Part shown: positions 10,013-19,273 of the stretch, in pieces
Layout: each line of letters begins with the position of its first letter
Position numbering within the stretch: the first letter of the stretch is position 1
From: Comamonadaceae bacterium
GTDB taxonomy: Bacteria; Pseudomonadota; Gammaproteobacteria; Burkholderiales; Burkholderiaceae_C
Direction: 5' to 3'
DNA: 64,000 bases
Assembly (NCBI GenBank): GCA_021299875.1
Contig: JAJTEW010000011.1
Location: 1-64,000 of the forward strand
Notes under the pieces: model-generated
Databases searched by the model: none
Told to the model about the DNA's origin: nothing
What the model saw: only the letters and a program-made list of their open reading frames with translations
Program-made: the position numbers and the translations under genes

Positions 10013-12535
10013 ATGGAATTGAACAAGACAACGTCGGTGGTGAAGAAAGTGAGCCCTTGGACCTGGTGGTTGTCTTGGTGGCGTCGGCAATCACCCAACC
10101 GTCAAGACCGTTTTGCCAACTTGGCACCGGTCGCCGCAGTGGTGTTGTTTTTGGCGGCCATTGCCAGTGCATTCTGGTATTTGCGGGTTGAAGAGGTGGA
10201 GCGGGAACAGGAAGCCATTAAACGCGATGTGGAATACGCCCAGCAACGCCTGAGGCTGCGCCTGCTCGAGCGGCAAGAACAGGTGATGCGCCTGGCCAGG
10301 GATGTGTCCAACCGTGAGATTCGCTACGACCAATTCATGATCCGCTCGGAGTCCCTGGTCCAGCAGTACCCGGAATTTTTGACACTGACATGGATCGATG
10401 ACCGGCGCCGGATCGTGGCCAACCAAAGCATCTCCAGCATTGCATCAGGCCAACAATTGCGCGTGGGCAGCACCTTGAAGGCAAGCGATACAGAAAGCCT
10501 GTTCAGTTTGGCCAGAGACCTGATGCAGCCCATTTATGGGCAAATCACCGCAGAAGCCGACCGCGACTCGCCCATGAACGTGTTGCAGTTGCACTCCCCG
10601 CTGAGCAACGACCAAGGTCGGTTCAACGGGGTCATCATGGCGCAGTACAGCATGGAGGGGCTGCTGAGGTATGGCATCCCCACCGAGGTTTTGGCCAAAT
10701 ATGCTGTCGCCTTACAAGACGGCGAAGGACGGTTGCTGGCAGGCCAATCCATTGGTTCACGGGCGGTTTTATGGTCTTTGTTGCCGGGCAGCGACAAGCC
10801 CCACAACGATTTTGAAATCCCGGTCTCCCCCGTTGGCAACGACTTGGTCTTGCGCGCCCAAACCTGGCGCACCTCCCAGGGGGTGGTGGGCAGCGGTCTG
10901 TTTTGGCTGGTCAGTGTTTTGAGTGCCATGACCGCTTGGATGCTGATTGCCAACTGGCGACACACCCGCAGGCGATTGCAGGCTCAAAAAGCCTTGGTGG
11001 CAGAAACCAACTTCCGACGCGCCATGGAAAACTCCATGTTGACGGGCATGCGGGCGCTGGATTTGCGAGGTCGTATCACCTATGTGAACCCGGGTTTTTG
11101 CCATATGACGGGTTGGAGTGAATCCGACTTGGTGGGCGCCGTCGCGCCGTTCCCTTATTGGCCAGAACAAGACCGCGAGCTTTTGATGCGGCGTTTGGAA
11201 GAAGAAATCAGCGGACAACATTCGGCCGGGGGATTCCAGGTCCGGGTGAAGCGCAAAAATGGCCAATTGTTTGAAGCCCGGATGTACGTGTCTCCCTTGA
11301 TTGACGCCACTGGCAAACAAACCGGCTGGATGACGTCGATGACCGATATCACCGAACCCAACCGCATCCGAGAACAATTGGCCAACTCACACGAGCGCTT
11401 CACCATCGTGCTGGAGGCGCTGGACGCCTCGGTCTCAGTGGCACCCTTGGGCAGTGAAGAACTGCTGTTTGCCAACAAACTTTACCGTTTGTGGTTTGGC
11501 CAAAACACCGAAGGACACCTTCGGTTGGTCCAGCAAGCCGGTGCTTACAGCGGCGAGAGGGCCTCCGAAGATGTAGACGACATGGCCGGCCTGCCTACCG
11601 TGGGCTTGCCGACCGCTGGATCTGAGAACGCAGAAATCTTCGTACCTGACCTGGGCAAATGGCTGGAAATCCGGTCCCGTTACATCAATTGGGCAGATGG
11701 CCGTTTGGCCCAAATGGTGATTGCCAGCGACATCACGCCTCGGCGCCAAGCCGAAGAACTGGCAGCCCAACAAGCCGAAAGGGCCCAAACCGCCAGCAGC
11801 TTGATCACCATGGGCGAAATGGCGTCCAGCGTGGCGCATGAGCTCAATCAACCCCTGACCGCCATCAGCAACTACTGCAGCGGCATGATTTCTCGCATTC
11901 AGGCCAAACAAGTCAAAGAAGAAGATCTGCTTTGGGCTTTAGAAAAAACGGCCCACCAAGCCCAACGGGCCGGTCAAATCATTTTGCGCATTCGCAGTTT
12001 CGTCAAACGCAGCGAACCCAACCGCGCCCTGTCCGACATCTCTGCCATGGTCAGCGAATCTCTGGAATTGGCTGAAATTGAGTTGCGCAGACGCCATGTT
12101 CGTCTGACCCACCACATCGCGGCCCGGCTGCCCCAACTTTGGGTGGACCCGATCCTGATCGAGCAAGTTCTGGTGAATTTGATCAAAAACGCCGCCGAAT
12201 CGATCGACAACGCCAACCGTCCACCTGAGCAAAGACAGATTGAATTGCGCATCCTGCCCAAGCTCATGGACAAACAATCGGTGGTGGAGTTTTCGGTCAC
12301 GGACACGGGCGCGGGCCTGCCACCTGAATCGATTGAACGGGTTTACGAAGCCTTTTTCTCGACCAAAGTCGAAGGCATGGGCATTGGTCTGAATTTGTGC
12401 CGCAGCATTGTGGAATCGCACCAGGGCAGGATCAAAGCCGAGAACATCTACAATGCCGACGAGATCACAGGCTGCCGCTTCTCCTTTTGGATACCGGTAG
12501 AAACTGATGAACCACATTACAACCCACTGGGGTAA
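10013..12535 (+). CDS. Membrane-bound PAS-domain sensor histidine kinase
   Basis: About 840 residues. Transmembrane segment 1 lies near 40-58, an extracytoplasmic sensor region near 60-290, and transmembrane segment 2 near 291-314. Two PAS-like regions follow (about 335-450 and 455-580). The HisKA motif SVAHELNQPLTAI places the phosphorylated His near 609, and the HATPase domain has N-box LIKNAAES and G-box DTGAGL and GMGIGLNL. The HELNQPL form is typical of DctB/FixL-type kinases. An in-frame GTG lies one codon upstream at 10010. The stop is 4 bases before the response regulator start, so the two form a two-component pair. The signal is unknown. Confidence 0.92.
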   Translation: MELNKTTSVVKKVSPWTWWLSWWRRQSPNRQDRFANLAPVAAVVLFLAAIASAFWYLRVEEVEREQEAIKRDVEYAQQRLRLRLLERQEQVMRLARDVSNREIRYDQFMIRSESLVQQYPEFLTLTWIDDRRRIVANQSISSIASGQQLRVGSTLKASDTESLFSLARDLMQPIYGQITAEADRDSPMNVLQLHSPLSNDQGRFNGVIMAQYSMEGLLRYGIPTEVLAKYAVALQDGEGRLLAGQSIGSRAVLWSLLPGSDKPHNDFEIPVSPVGNDLVLRAQTWRTSQGVVGSGLFWLVSVLSAMTAWMLIANWRHTRRRLQAQKALVAETNFRRAMENSMLTGMRALDLRGRITYVNPGFCHMTGWSESDLVGAVAPFPYWPEQDRELLMRRLEEEISGQHSAGGFQVRVKRKNGQLFEARMYVSPLIDATGKQTGWMTSMTDITEPNRIREQLANSHERFTIVLEALDASVSVAPLGSEELLFANKLYRLWFGQNTEGHLRLVQQAGAYSGERASEDVDDMAGLPTVGLPTAGSENAEIFVPDLGKWLEIRSRYINWADGRLAQMVIASDITPRRQAEELAAQQAERAQTASSLITMGEMASSVAHELNQPLTAISNYCSGMISRIQAKQVKEEDLLWALEKTAHQAQRAGQIILRIRSFVKRSEPNRALSDISAMVSESLELAEIELRRRHVRLTHHIAARLPQLWVDPILIEQVLVNLIKNAAESIDNANRPPEQRQIELRILPKLMDKQSVVEFSVTDTGAGLPPESIERVYEAFFSTKVEGMGIGLNLCRSIVESHQGRIKAENIYNADEITGCRFSFWIPVETDEPHYNPLG

Positions 12536-12539
12536 CCGA

Positions 12540-13166
12540 ATGAGTTTGATACCAAAAAAAGGCACTGTTTACGTGGTCGATGACGACGAAGCGGTGCGTG
12601 ATTCCTTGCAATGGTTGTTGGAAGGCAAGGACTACCGGGTACGTTGTTTTGACAGCGCAGAGTCGTTCGTCAGCCGCTACGACCCTCGCGAAGTGGCTTG
12701 CCTGATTGCCGATATCCGCATGGGCGGCATGTCCGGTATGGAGTTGCAAGACCGTTTGATTGAACGGCGCTCACCTTTGCCCATCGTGTTCATCACCGGC
12801 CATGGCGACGTGCCCATGGCGGTCAACACCATGAAAAAAGGCGCGATGGATTTCATCCAGAAGCCTTTCAAAGAGGAAGAGCTGCTGGGTTTGGTGGAAC
12901 GCATGCTTGATGAGGCCCGCGACTCGTTTGCCGAGTACCAGCAAGCCGCCAGCCGCGATGCCTTGCTCTCCAAACTCACAGGCCGCGAGGCTCAAGTGCT
13001 TGAGCGCATCGTCGCCGGACGCCTGAACAAACAAATCGCCGACGATCTGGGCATCAGCATCAAGACCGTGGAGGCGCACCGCGCCAACATCATGGAAAAG
13101 CTCAACGCCAACACCGTGGCCGATCTGCTCAAGATCGCGCTCGGGCAAAACGCACCCAAGGCCTGA
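12540..13166 (+). CDS. FixJ-family response regulator (receiver plus LuxR-type HTH)
   Basis: 208 residues. The receiver domain has the acidic pocket VVDDDE and phospho-acceptor Asp in LIADIRMGG, the conserved Thr in FITGHGD and Lys in FIQKPF. The C-terminal LuxR/GerE HTH has LTGREAQVLERI and ISIKTVEAHRANIMEKL. The start chosen is the ATG at 12540, with GGGG 7 bases upstream; an earlier ATG at 12507 inside the kinase gene would add 11 residues unlike the family. It is the partner of the kinase just upstream. Target genes cannot be inferred. Confidence 0.92.
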   Translation: MSLIPKKGTVYVVDDDEAVRDSLQWLLEGKDYRVRCFDSAESFVSRYDPREVACLIADIRMGGMSGMELQDRLIERRSPLPIVFITGHGDVPMAVNTMKKGAMDFIQKPFKEEELLGLVERMLDEARDSFAEYQQAASRDALLSKLTGREAQVLERIVAGRLNKQIADDLGISIKTVEAHRANIMEKLNANTVADLLKIALGQNAPKA

Positions 13167-13184
13167 ACCAACCACCCCCGACCC

Positions 13185-13218
13185 AAACGCCCGCACCCGC
13201 CGGGCGTTTTGCATTTTT
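13185..13218 (+). terminator. Rho-independent terminator after the two-component operon
   Basis: A 9-bp perfect stem (AAACGCCCG / CGGGCGTTT) with a 7-base loop is followed by TGCATTTTTT. It lies 18 bases after the regulator stop and separates it from folD. Confidence 0.9.
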
Positions 13219-13243
13219 TCTCTGACTTTTCGAGTTTTGATAC

Positions 13244-14095
13244 ATGACGGCCCAACTGATCGACGGCAACCAGCTTTCCCAACAACTGCGCACCGAGGTC
13301 GCCACCCGCGTCCAGGCCCTCAAGGCCAAAGGCGTCACGCCAGGCCTGGCTGTGGTGCTGGTGGGCGACAACCCCGCCAGCCAGGTGTATGTGCGCAACA
13401 AGGTCAAGGCCTGCGAAGACAGCGGGCTGCACTCGGTGCTCGAAAAGTACGAAGCCACCATGACCGAGGCCGACCTGCTGGCCCGCGTCGAAGCGCTCAA
13501 CAGCGACCCGGCCATCCACGGCATCCTGGTGCAGCTGCCCTTGCCCGCACACATCGACGCGCAAAAGGTCGTTGAGGCCATCAGCCCTGCCAAAGATGTG
13601 GACGGTTTCCACATCGCCAGTGCTGGCGCGCTCATGACCGGCATGCCCGGTTTTTGGCCCTGCACGCCTTATGGCTGCATGAAGATGCTCGAGAGCATTG
13701 GCTGCGACCTGCGCGGCAAGCATGCCGTGGTCATTGGCCGCAGCAACATCGTGGGCAAACCCATGGCATTGATGCTGTTGCAAAAAGATGCCACGGTGAC
13801 GGTGGCGCACTCACGCACCCAAAACCTCAAAGCCCTGACCCTCCAGGCCGATGTGATCGTGGCAGCCGTAGGCCAACGCAACGTGCTGACAGCCGACATG
13901 GTCAAGCCCGGCGCGGTGGTGCTGGACGTGGGCATGAACCGCAACGACGAAGGCAAGCTGTGTGGCGACGTGGACTTTCAAGGCGTCCAACAAGTCGCCA
14001 GCCACATCTCCCCCGTGCCCGGCGGCGTTGGCCCCATGACCATCACCATGCTCCTGGTCAACACCCTTGAAGCAGCCGAACACGCCACCAAGTGA
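13244..14095 (+). CDS. folD: Bifunctional methylenetetrahydrofolate dehydrogenase / cyclohydrolase
   Basis: Cytosolic one-carbon enzyme interconverting 5,10-methylene-, methenyl- and 10-formyl-tetrahydrofolate with NADP. At 283 residues it has the usual length. Family motifs present: the catalytic Tyr/Lys region [33 protein letters not shown], and the dinucleotide-binding motif [14 protein letters not shown], plus the C-terminal [15 protein letters not shown]. It follows a terminator, so it should have its own promoter, and it may continue into prlC 40 bases downstream. Confidence 0.97.
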   Translation: MTAQLIDGNQLSQQLRTEVATRVQALKAKGVTPGLAVVLVGDNPASQVYVRNKVKACEDSGLHSVLEKYEATMTEADLLARVEALNSDPAIHGILVQLPLPAHIDAQKVVEAISPAKDVDGFHIASAGALMTGMPGFWPCTPYGCMKMLESIGCDLRGKHAVVIGRSNIVGKPMALMLLQKDATVTVAHSRTQNLKALTLQADVIVAAVGQRNVLTADMVKPGAVVLDVGMNRNDEGKLCGDVDFQGVQQVASHISPVPGGVGPMTITMLLVNTLEAAEHATK

Positions 14096-14135
14096 TACAA
14101 AGTAGTGATTGATTGAACCGACTTTTGGAAGCCTC

Positions 14136-16175
14136 ATGACCAACCCCTTGCTCGAGACCTCTGGCCTGCCCCTGTTTGACCGCATCACCCCCGAGCATGT
14201 GGCACCGGCCATGGACGAACTGCTGGCCGCAGCCGAAAAAGCCTTGGACACGGTGACCGCCAATGACTTCCCCGCTGAATGGAAAGCCATTGCCCAAACC
14301 CTGGACGTGAGCACCGAAAAACTGGGCATGGCCTGGGGGGCGGTGAGTCACCTCAACAGCGTGGCCGACACGCCCGAGCTGCGCGCCGCCTACAACGCCG
14401 CCCTGCCCCGCGTGACCGAGTTCTGGACGCGTCTGGGCAGCGACGAGCGCCTGTATGCCAAATACAAGGCGATTGACGCGGCCAGCCTCAACACCGAGCA
14501 AACGCAAGCCCGCAAAAATGCCCTGCGTGGCTTTGTGCTGGGCGGTGCCGAACTGCAAGGCGCGGCCAAAGAACGCTACGCCGCCATCCAAGAGCGTTTG
14601 GCCGAAATCACGCAAAAGTTCAGTGAAAACACGCTGGACGCCACCGACAAATTTTCGCTGTATGTGAGCCATGATCAGCTTACTGGCGTGCCCGCCGATG
14701 TGCTGCAAGCCACCCGTGATGCGGCCCAAAAAGAAGGCCAAGAAGGCCATCGTTTGAGCCTGAAAATGCCGGTCTATCTGCCGGTGATGCAATTCGCCGA
14801 CAGCGGCGCATTGCGCGAGCAACTCTACAAAGCCTATGTGACCCGCGCCTCGGACCAAGCAGCGGATGATGCCAAGCACTTCGACAACACCCCTTTGATG
14901 CAGGAAATTCTGGCGCTGCGCCAAGAAGAAGCCCATCTGCTGGGCTTTGACAACTACGCCCAGGTGTCGGTGGTGCCCAAGATGGCCGAGTCGCCCGAAA
15001 AAGTCATCGGTTTCTTGCGCGACCTGGCGGCCAAAGCCCGCCCCTTTGCCGAAAAAGACCTGGCCGACCTGCGCGAATTCGCCGCCAACACCCTGGGCAT
15101 CTCCGGCCCGCTCAATGCTTGGGACGTGCCTTACCTCAGCGAAAAGCTCAAGGAAGCCCGCTACAGCTTCAGCGAGCAAGAGGTCAAGCCATACTTCACA
15201 GCGCCCAAAGTGTTGGCGGGCCTGTTCAAGATCATTGAAACCTTGTTTGAAGTCAGCATCCGCCTCGACCAGGCGCCTGTGTGGCACCCTGCCGTGGCTT
15301 TCTATCGCATTGAGCGTGAGGGCTATTTGGTCGGTCAGTTCTACCTCGACCCACCGGCCCGCGCTGGCAAGCGCGGTGGCGCCTGGATGGACGATGTGCG
15401 CGGCCGCTGGCAGCGCCCCGACACGGGCGTGCTGCAAACCCCTGTGGCACACCTGGTGTGCAACTTTGCCGAAGGCGTGAACGGTCAGCCCGCTTTGCTG
15501 ACACACGACGACGTGATCACCCTCTTCCACGAATTCGGCCATGGTTTGCACCACATGCTCACGCAAGTCAACGAACGTGATGTGTCAGGCATCAGCGGTG
15601 TCGAATGGGATGCAGTGGAATTGCCCAGCCAGTTCATGGAGAATTTTTGTTGGGAATGGTCGGTCTTGCGCCACATGACGGCCCATGTTGAAACGGGCGA
15701 GCCCTTGCCCCGCGCACTGTTCGACAAGATGCTGGCCGCCAAAAACTTCCAAAGCGGCTTGCAAACCCTGCGCCAGATCGAGTTTTCATTGTTCGACATG
15801 CTGGTGCATTCTGAGCACAACCCGGCGCAAGACTTCATGCCGCTCTTGCAGCAGGTGCGCGCCGAAGTGGCCGTGATGCACCCGCCCGCCTTCAACCGCA
15901 TGGCCCACACCTTCAGCCACATCTTTGCGGGCGGTTATGCGGCAGGTTATTACAGCTACAAATGGGCCGAAGTGCTGAGCGCAGACGCTTATGCGGCGTT
16001 TGAAGAAACCGCTGGGGCCGATGGCACGCCCAGCGTGGAAACCGGTCGCCTGTACCGCCAGGCCATTTTGGAAGCCGGTGGCAGCCGACCGGCGCTCGAG
16101 TCGTTCAAGGCCTTCCGGGGCCGAGAGCCGAGCCTGGATGCCTTGCTACGACACCAAGGCATGGTGACGGCTTAA
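14136..16175 (+). CDS. prlC: Oligopeptidase A (M3 family zinc metallopeptidase)
   Basis: 679 residues. The zinc motif HEFGH (about 465-469) lies in LFHEFGHGLHHML, and the third ligand Glu lies in the downstream helix near VEWDAVELPSQFMENF. Oligopeptidase A degrades cytosolic peptides, including cleaved signal peptides. The start is ATG 14136, with GGAAG upstream; the frame is open back to a TTG at 14109. A long frame on the opposite strand (14058-15566) is a shadow. prlC follows folD closely and is probably co-transcribed. Confidence 0.95.
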   Translation: MTNPLLETSGLPLFDRITPEHVAPAMDELLAAAEKALDTVTANDFPAEWKAIAQTLDVSTEKLGMAWGAVSHLNSVADTPELRAAYNAALPRVTEFWTRLGSDERLYAKYKAIDAASLNTEQTQARKNALRGFVLGGAELQGAAKERYAAIQERLAEITQKFSENTLDATDKFSLYVSHDQLTGVPADVLQATRDAAQKEGQEGHRLSLKMPVYLPVMQFADSGALREQLYKAYVTRASDQAADDAKHFDNTPLMQEILALRQEEAHLLGFDNYAQVSVVPKMAESPEKVIGFLRDLAAKARPFAEKDLADLREFAANTLGISGPLNAWDVPYLSEKLKEARYSFSEQEVKPYFTAPKVLAGLFKIIETLFEVSIRLDQAPVWHPAVAFYRIEREGYLVGQFYLDPPARAGKRGGAWMDDVRGRWQRPDTGVLQTPVAHLVCNFAEGVNGQPALLTHDDVITLFHEFGHGLHHMLTQVNERDVSGISGVEWDAVELPSQFMENFCWEWSVLRHMTAHVETGEPLPRALFDKMLAAKNFQSGLQTLRQIEFSLFDMLVHSEHNPAQDFMPLLQQVRAEVAVMHPPAFNRMAHTFSHIFAGGYAAGYYSYKWAEVLSADAYAAFEETAGADGTPSVETGRLYRQAILEAGGSRPALESFKAFRGREPSLDALLRHQGMVTA

Positions 16176-16321
16176 CCCCCATACTTTGGGGCTGTTTGTG
16201 CTTCCCTGTTTTGGCATGAGTCTGAGAGGTTTTGATTGCTCTTGAAGTCAAGCCCGCAGCCCAGCTTGGGATCGTTCGGGTCTTGAAAAAAGGACCCAAC
16301 AAACTCGGTGTAGTCGGACAT
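16172..16321 (-). CDS. Possible small protein of 49 residues, unrecognised
   Basis: An ATG at 16321 is preceded by AGGAG at good spacing, opening a frame of 49 codons (starts MSDYTEFVGSFFQDPNDPK) whose stop overlaps the end of prlC by 3 bases. The composition is polar and no known family is recognised. The strong ribosome binding site is the only positive evidence; it could equally be chance. Confidence 0.3.
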   Translation of the reverse strand: MSDYTEFVGSFFQDPNDPKLGCGLDFKSNQNLSDSCQNREAQTAPKYGG

Positions 16322-16716
16322 TGAGCTCCTATACCCCGGGTACCCACCTTGCGTCAAGCGTCAAAGACGCCTTAAGAAATCCCGCTTGTGCAGCGGTCCA
16401 GAACAACGCCTCGTTCAACAGTCCTCACACCTTTGAGCGTGCCGTGCATTTCCATGTGTATAACTCCTCCCGAGTTGTCATGGTGCTTGCCTACGGTATT
16501 GAAAGACATGTTGTCACTCTCAAACAAACGCTGACCTCTGGCATGTCAGCGGGCAAACTGGCCATCTCGTTGGCGTGTTTCTCTTTTGTGTCCAAGGCTT
16601 GGTTGAGCTGCTGGATCAAACCGCACGATCGGCAACGCGGTCGGCTGCCACGGTGCCATGCTCATAAGGAGGTCCTGATCCAACCGTGAGGCGACATACA
16701 TTGGAAACACCCATCT
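16322..16716. other. Intergenic stretch without a convincing gene
   Basis: About 400 bases between a putative small ORF and the phospholipase-D-family gene. Short frames exist on both strands, including a 45-codon minus-strand frame at 16372-16509, and an AAGGAGGT motif near 16670 on the plus strand is not followed by a sensible gene. It may be decayed coding DNA. Confidence 0.4.
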
Positions 16717-17961
16717 TCACAGCCAATAGCCAAATCGTCGGTACAGCCACTCCCTTATTCGGTTCATGGTTGGGCGCTCACGCCAATGCGGCAAGAGCAA
16801 TTCGTCCGAGTCTTTGCGGTCCTCGTTGAATGCCGCTTCCATGGCGCTGCCAAAGCTTGTGTCAATCACAATGACATTGACTTCGCTGTTATGCAAAAAA
16901 CTCCGAGTGTCCATGTTGGCGGTGCCCACCGTGGACCAACGGCCATCGATCACCGCCGTCTTGGCATGAAGCACCACTTCACGCATTAAAAAAATGCGCA
17001 GCCCGCCCTCGAGCATTTCTTCAAAATAGGACTGCCCGGCATAAAACACCATGCCGCTCTCTATCACGCCAGGCAAGACCAACTGCGCATCCACTCCCCG
17101 CTTGGCAGCATCCAACAAGGCCTGGAGCATTTCTTCATCGGGCACAAGGTAGGCGCAGGTCAGGTAGATACGCTGACGGGCATGGCGTATGGCCTCGATG
17201 TAGACTGCATGCACTTCTTGCAGGCCGCCAGGCTCACTGGCCACCACCTGCACTGTCTGTTGCCCTGCTGCTGCCCCACCACCCGGAAAACGGCCAACTG
17301 TTGTCGCCGCTACGCCAGCCCTTGCAGCATGGGCATTCCAGGTTCGCAAAAAAACAGTTTGCAAAACGGCCACCGCCGGCCCTTGCACTTGCAAGTGGGT
17401 GTCTCGCCAACCCAGTGCGCGGCCCTTTGAGGCCTTGTAGTGAAACAAGGAACTCTGGGCGTAACTCTGACTGATATTCACCCCGCCGGTAAACGCCATG
17501 CGGTCATCCACCACCAACAACTTACGGTGATCCCTGTTGTTGGGCTTCCATGGGCCGCGCAGCTTGAAAGGGTTAACCGGATTGAAGGCCATCAACTCGA
17601 TGCCCGCCTCTTTCAAGGTGTCAAAAAAACTGTCCGGAGTGCCCAGGGTGCCGACAGCGTCGTAGATGATGCGCACCTTGACCCCCGATCTCTGACTTGA
17701 AATCAGCAAATTGGCAAAGTGCATGCCCACTGGGTCTTGGTCAAAGATGTAAGTCTCCAGATGAATGCTGCTCCGGGCCGAGCGAATGGCCGCCTCCATG
17801 GCGGCCATGGTCTGAGGGCCATCGAAAAGCAGTTTGACTTGGTTGCCTGGAATCAGCGCACTGCGCAGGCCAGGTGCAGGCAAAGAGTTGCCTGGCAAAC
17901 TGCTACAGCCACCGACCAAATAAGACAACAGCCACATGAAGGCGATCAGGAAATGGCGCAT
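16717..17961 (-). CDS. Cardiolipin synthase / phospholipase-D-family lipoprotein
   Basis: 414 residues with two HKD (PLD) motifs: DHRKLLVVDD in the first half and LHAKTAVIDG in the second. Such pairs form one active site that transfers phosphatidyl groups, as in bacterial cardiolipin synthases. The N-terminus has a hydrophobic segment ending in LVGGC (Cys 19), a plausible lipobox, so the protein may be a membrane-anchored lipoprotein rather than the two-helix ClsA form; this resembles ClsB/ClsC-like or PLD-like proteins. It stands alone on the minus strand. The activity is inferred from family; the exact substrate is not certain. Confidence 0.85.
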   Translation of the reverse strand: MRHFLIAFMWLLSYLVGGCSSLPGNSLPAPGLRSALIPGNQVKLLFDGPQTMAAMEAAIRSARSSIHLETYIFDQDPVGMHFANLLISSQRSGVKVRIIYDAVGTLGTPDSFFDTLKEAGIELMAFNPVNPFKLRGPWKPNNRDHRKLLVVDDRMAFTGGVNISQSYAQSSLFHYKASKGRALGWRDTHLQVQGPAVAVLQTVFLRTWNAHAARAGVAATTVGRFPGGGAAAGQQTVQVVASEPGGLQEVHAVYIEAIRHARQRIYLTCAYLVPDEEMLQALLDAAKRGVDAQLVLPGVIESGMVFYAGQSYFEEMLEGGLRIFLMREVVLHAKTAVIDGRWSTVGTANMDTRSFLHNSEVNVIVIDTSFGSAMEAAFNEDRKDSDELLLPHWRERPTMNRIREWLYRRFGYWL

Positions 17962-18450
17962 CTTGGCTGTCCAAAATCAAAGCCCCAGTCTGCGCCCTTG
18001 AAACTCTTCATACGGTTCGAGAACGTACGGACAACCGGCCTCTCTAGCGCCCTCATGGCTCATGCCCGATTCGCCCCCCAAAGTCACCAGCTCAAACACA
18101 AGTTGGGCTCATGCCGCAGCCGCCGGTTGAGTCCATCACCACAGCTGCGGCTGTGCCAGTCGCCCATCCAGACTTTGCCGAGCGGCACGGTGACCCTTCA
18201 CAGGCCAAAGCGCTGGACCTTGCAATAACCGCATGCGCCCCAACCGGATCAAGACTGACCGTGATGGCACGCTGTAGCTTGGCCTTCAGACCTCAGCAAA
18301 GCAGAGCGCTGGCCACTGTTGCCTAACGAACAGACACGTGCAGTGGCGAGTACTACAACTCATGTGTAGGCCACTGGCAAACAGCGCACTCCACCAGTGC
18401 GTCCCACATCGTCCCCCTTTGGGTTGAATCGAAATCGACCGCCTCGGCAC
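17962..18450. other. Intergenic region, no gene seen
   Basis: About 490 bases between divergent genes. Overlapping short frames on both strands show no recognisable family or ribosome binding site. It should contain promoters for the cardiolipin-synthase-like gene and the hydroxylase gene. Confidence 0.5.
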
Positions 18451-19001
18451 ATGAAACTTTTCACGTTTGAACACAGTCCATGGGCATACCGCTTGGACCT
18501 GTTTTTGTATGGCATTTCTCCATGGGTGATGGCCATCGGGCTCATGGCCTACAACCCCGCGAATTCATGGGTGTGGTTGTGGGCTTTGGCGACCTTGGGT
18601 TTTTTAGCCTGGACGCTGACGGAATACCTGTTGCACCGGTTTATCTTGCATGGCTTGGTGCCCTTCAGTCGCTGGCACGAAGAGCATCACCAAAGGCCAG
18701 GTGCTTTGATTTGCATGCCCTCAGCCATCAGTTTGGGATTGATTTTTTTGCTGGTTTTTCTTCCCAACTTCTGGATGTTTGGTTTTTGGTCAGCCGTGGC
18801 GTTCAGTTTAGGCGTCTTATCCGGATACGCGATGTACACCCTGGTCCATCACGCCACACACCACTCAAAAAGCAAGCGCCCGTGGCTGCTACAGCTTCGC
18901 TTTCACCATGCCACACACCATGCCATGCACAAAAAAAAGGTGCTGCAGGCGTGCACTTCGGTGTCACCAATAAGGTGTGGGATCGCGTTTTTCGAACCTG
19001 A
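18451..19001 (+). CDS. Fatty acid hydroxylase / sterol desaturase family protein, last 20 codons in the -1 frame
   Basis: A small membrane di-iron protein with His clusters HRFILH, HEEHH, HHATHH and again HHATHH, and several hydrophobic helices; the family hydroxylates or desaturates lipids. The start is ATG 18451. In the zero frame the protein runs to 19008 with an unfamiliar tail. In the -1 frame the sequence continues as HFGVTNKVWDRVFRT and stops at 19001, which is the normal family ending. The switch point is a run of eight A followed by GG at 18931-18940, which contains the heptamer A AAA AAG in zero-frame phase (18933-18939). It may be a homopolymer error, a real mutation or programmed slippage. 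The slipped product would be 183 residues. Confidence 0.75.
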
Positions 19002-19091
19002 AAATTGAACGGGGATGGGGCCGTCCCGTACTCCCCCGCACCGGGTCGCATCAAACAAGCCAATCGATCCACTGCGACAATGAACAGGCCA

Positions 19092-19124
19092 AAAAAATCC
19101 CGACACAAATTGCTTCGTATCGGG
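19092..19124 (-). terminator. Rho-independent terminator of tRNA-Val
   Basis: On the minus strand an 8-bp stem CCCGATAC / GTGTCGGG (one T-G pair) is followed by ATTTTTTT. It begins 8 bases after the encoded CCA end of the tRNA. Confidence 0.9.
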
Positions 19125-19132
19125 TTTTGTAC

Positions 19133-19209
19133 TGGTAGGCGCGACTAGATTCGAACTAGCGACCCCCACCATGTCAAGGTGGTGCTCTAACCAACTGAGC
19201 TACGCGCCT
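19133..19209 (-). tRNA. tRNA-Val (anticodon GAC)
   Basis: A 77-base cloverleaf including the encoded CCA. The acceptor stem AGGCGCG pairs with CGCGCCT, the D-arm is GCTC...GAGC, the anticodon stem CCACC/GGTGG encloses TTGACAT (anticodon GAC), and the T-loop is TTCGAAT. Confidence 0.97.
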
Positions 19210-19221
19210 GCTAAGGCATGA

Positions 19222-19227
19222 ATTATA
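19222..19227 (-). promoter_or_regulatory. -10 box of the tRNA-Val promoter
   Basis: A perfect TATAAT on the minus strand ends 12 bases before the mature tRNA 5' end. The matching -35 region is weak (GTCAAG-like near 19246-19251), so the exact promoter is inferred from position. Confidence 0.6.
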
Positions 19228-19273
19228 GCGTCAAAAAAACCGCTTCTTGACCTGCCGCTTTGACATGTCGTGT

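Noticed and set aside
14058..15566. Long minus-strand frame of 502 codons opposite prlC
   Set aside because: It is antisense to a clear peptidase gene with its zinc motif, is rich in His, Gln and Gly as expected for a shadow frame in GC-rich DNA, and has no family similarity.
16321..16689. Plus-strand frame of 122 codons
   Set aside because: There is no ribosome binding site, no recognisable motif, and the composition looks random; the opposite strand has a better small-frame candidate.
18286..18545. Minus-strand frames upstream of the hydroxylase
   Set aside because: They overlap the hydroxylase N-terminus and show no family features.
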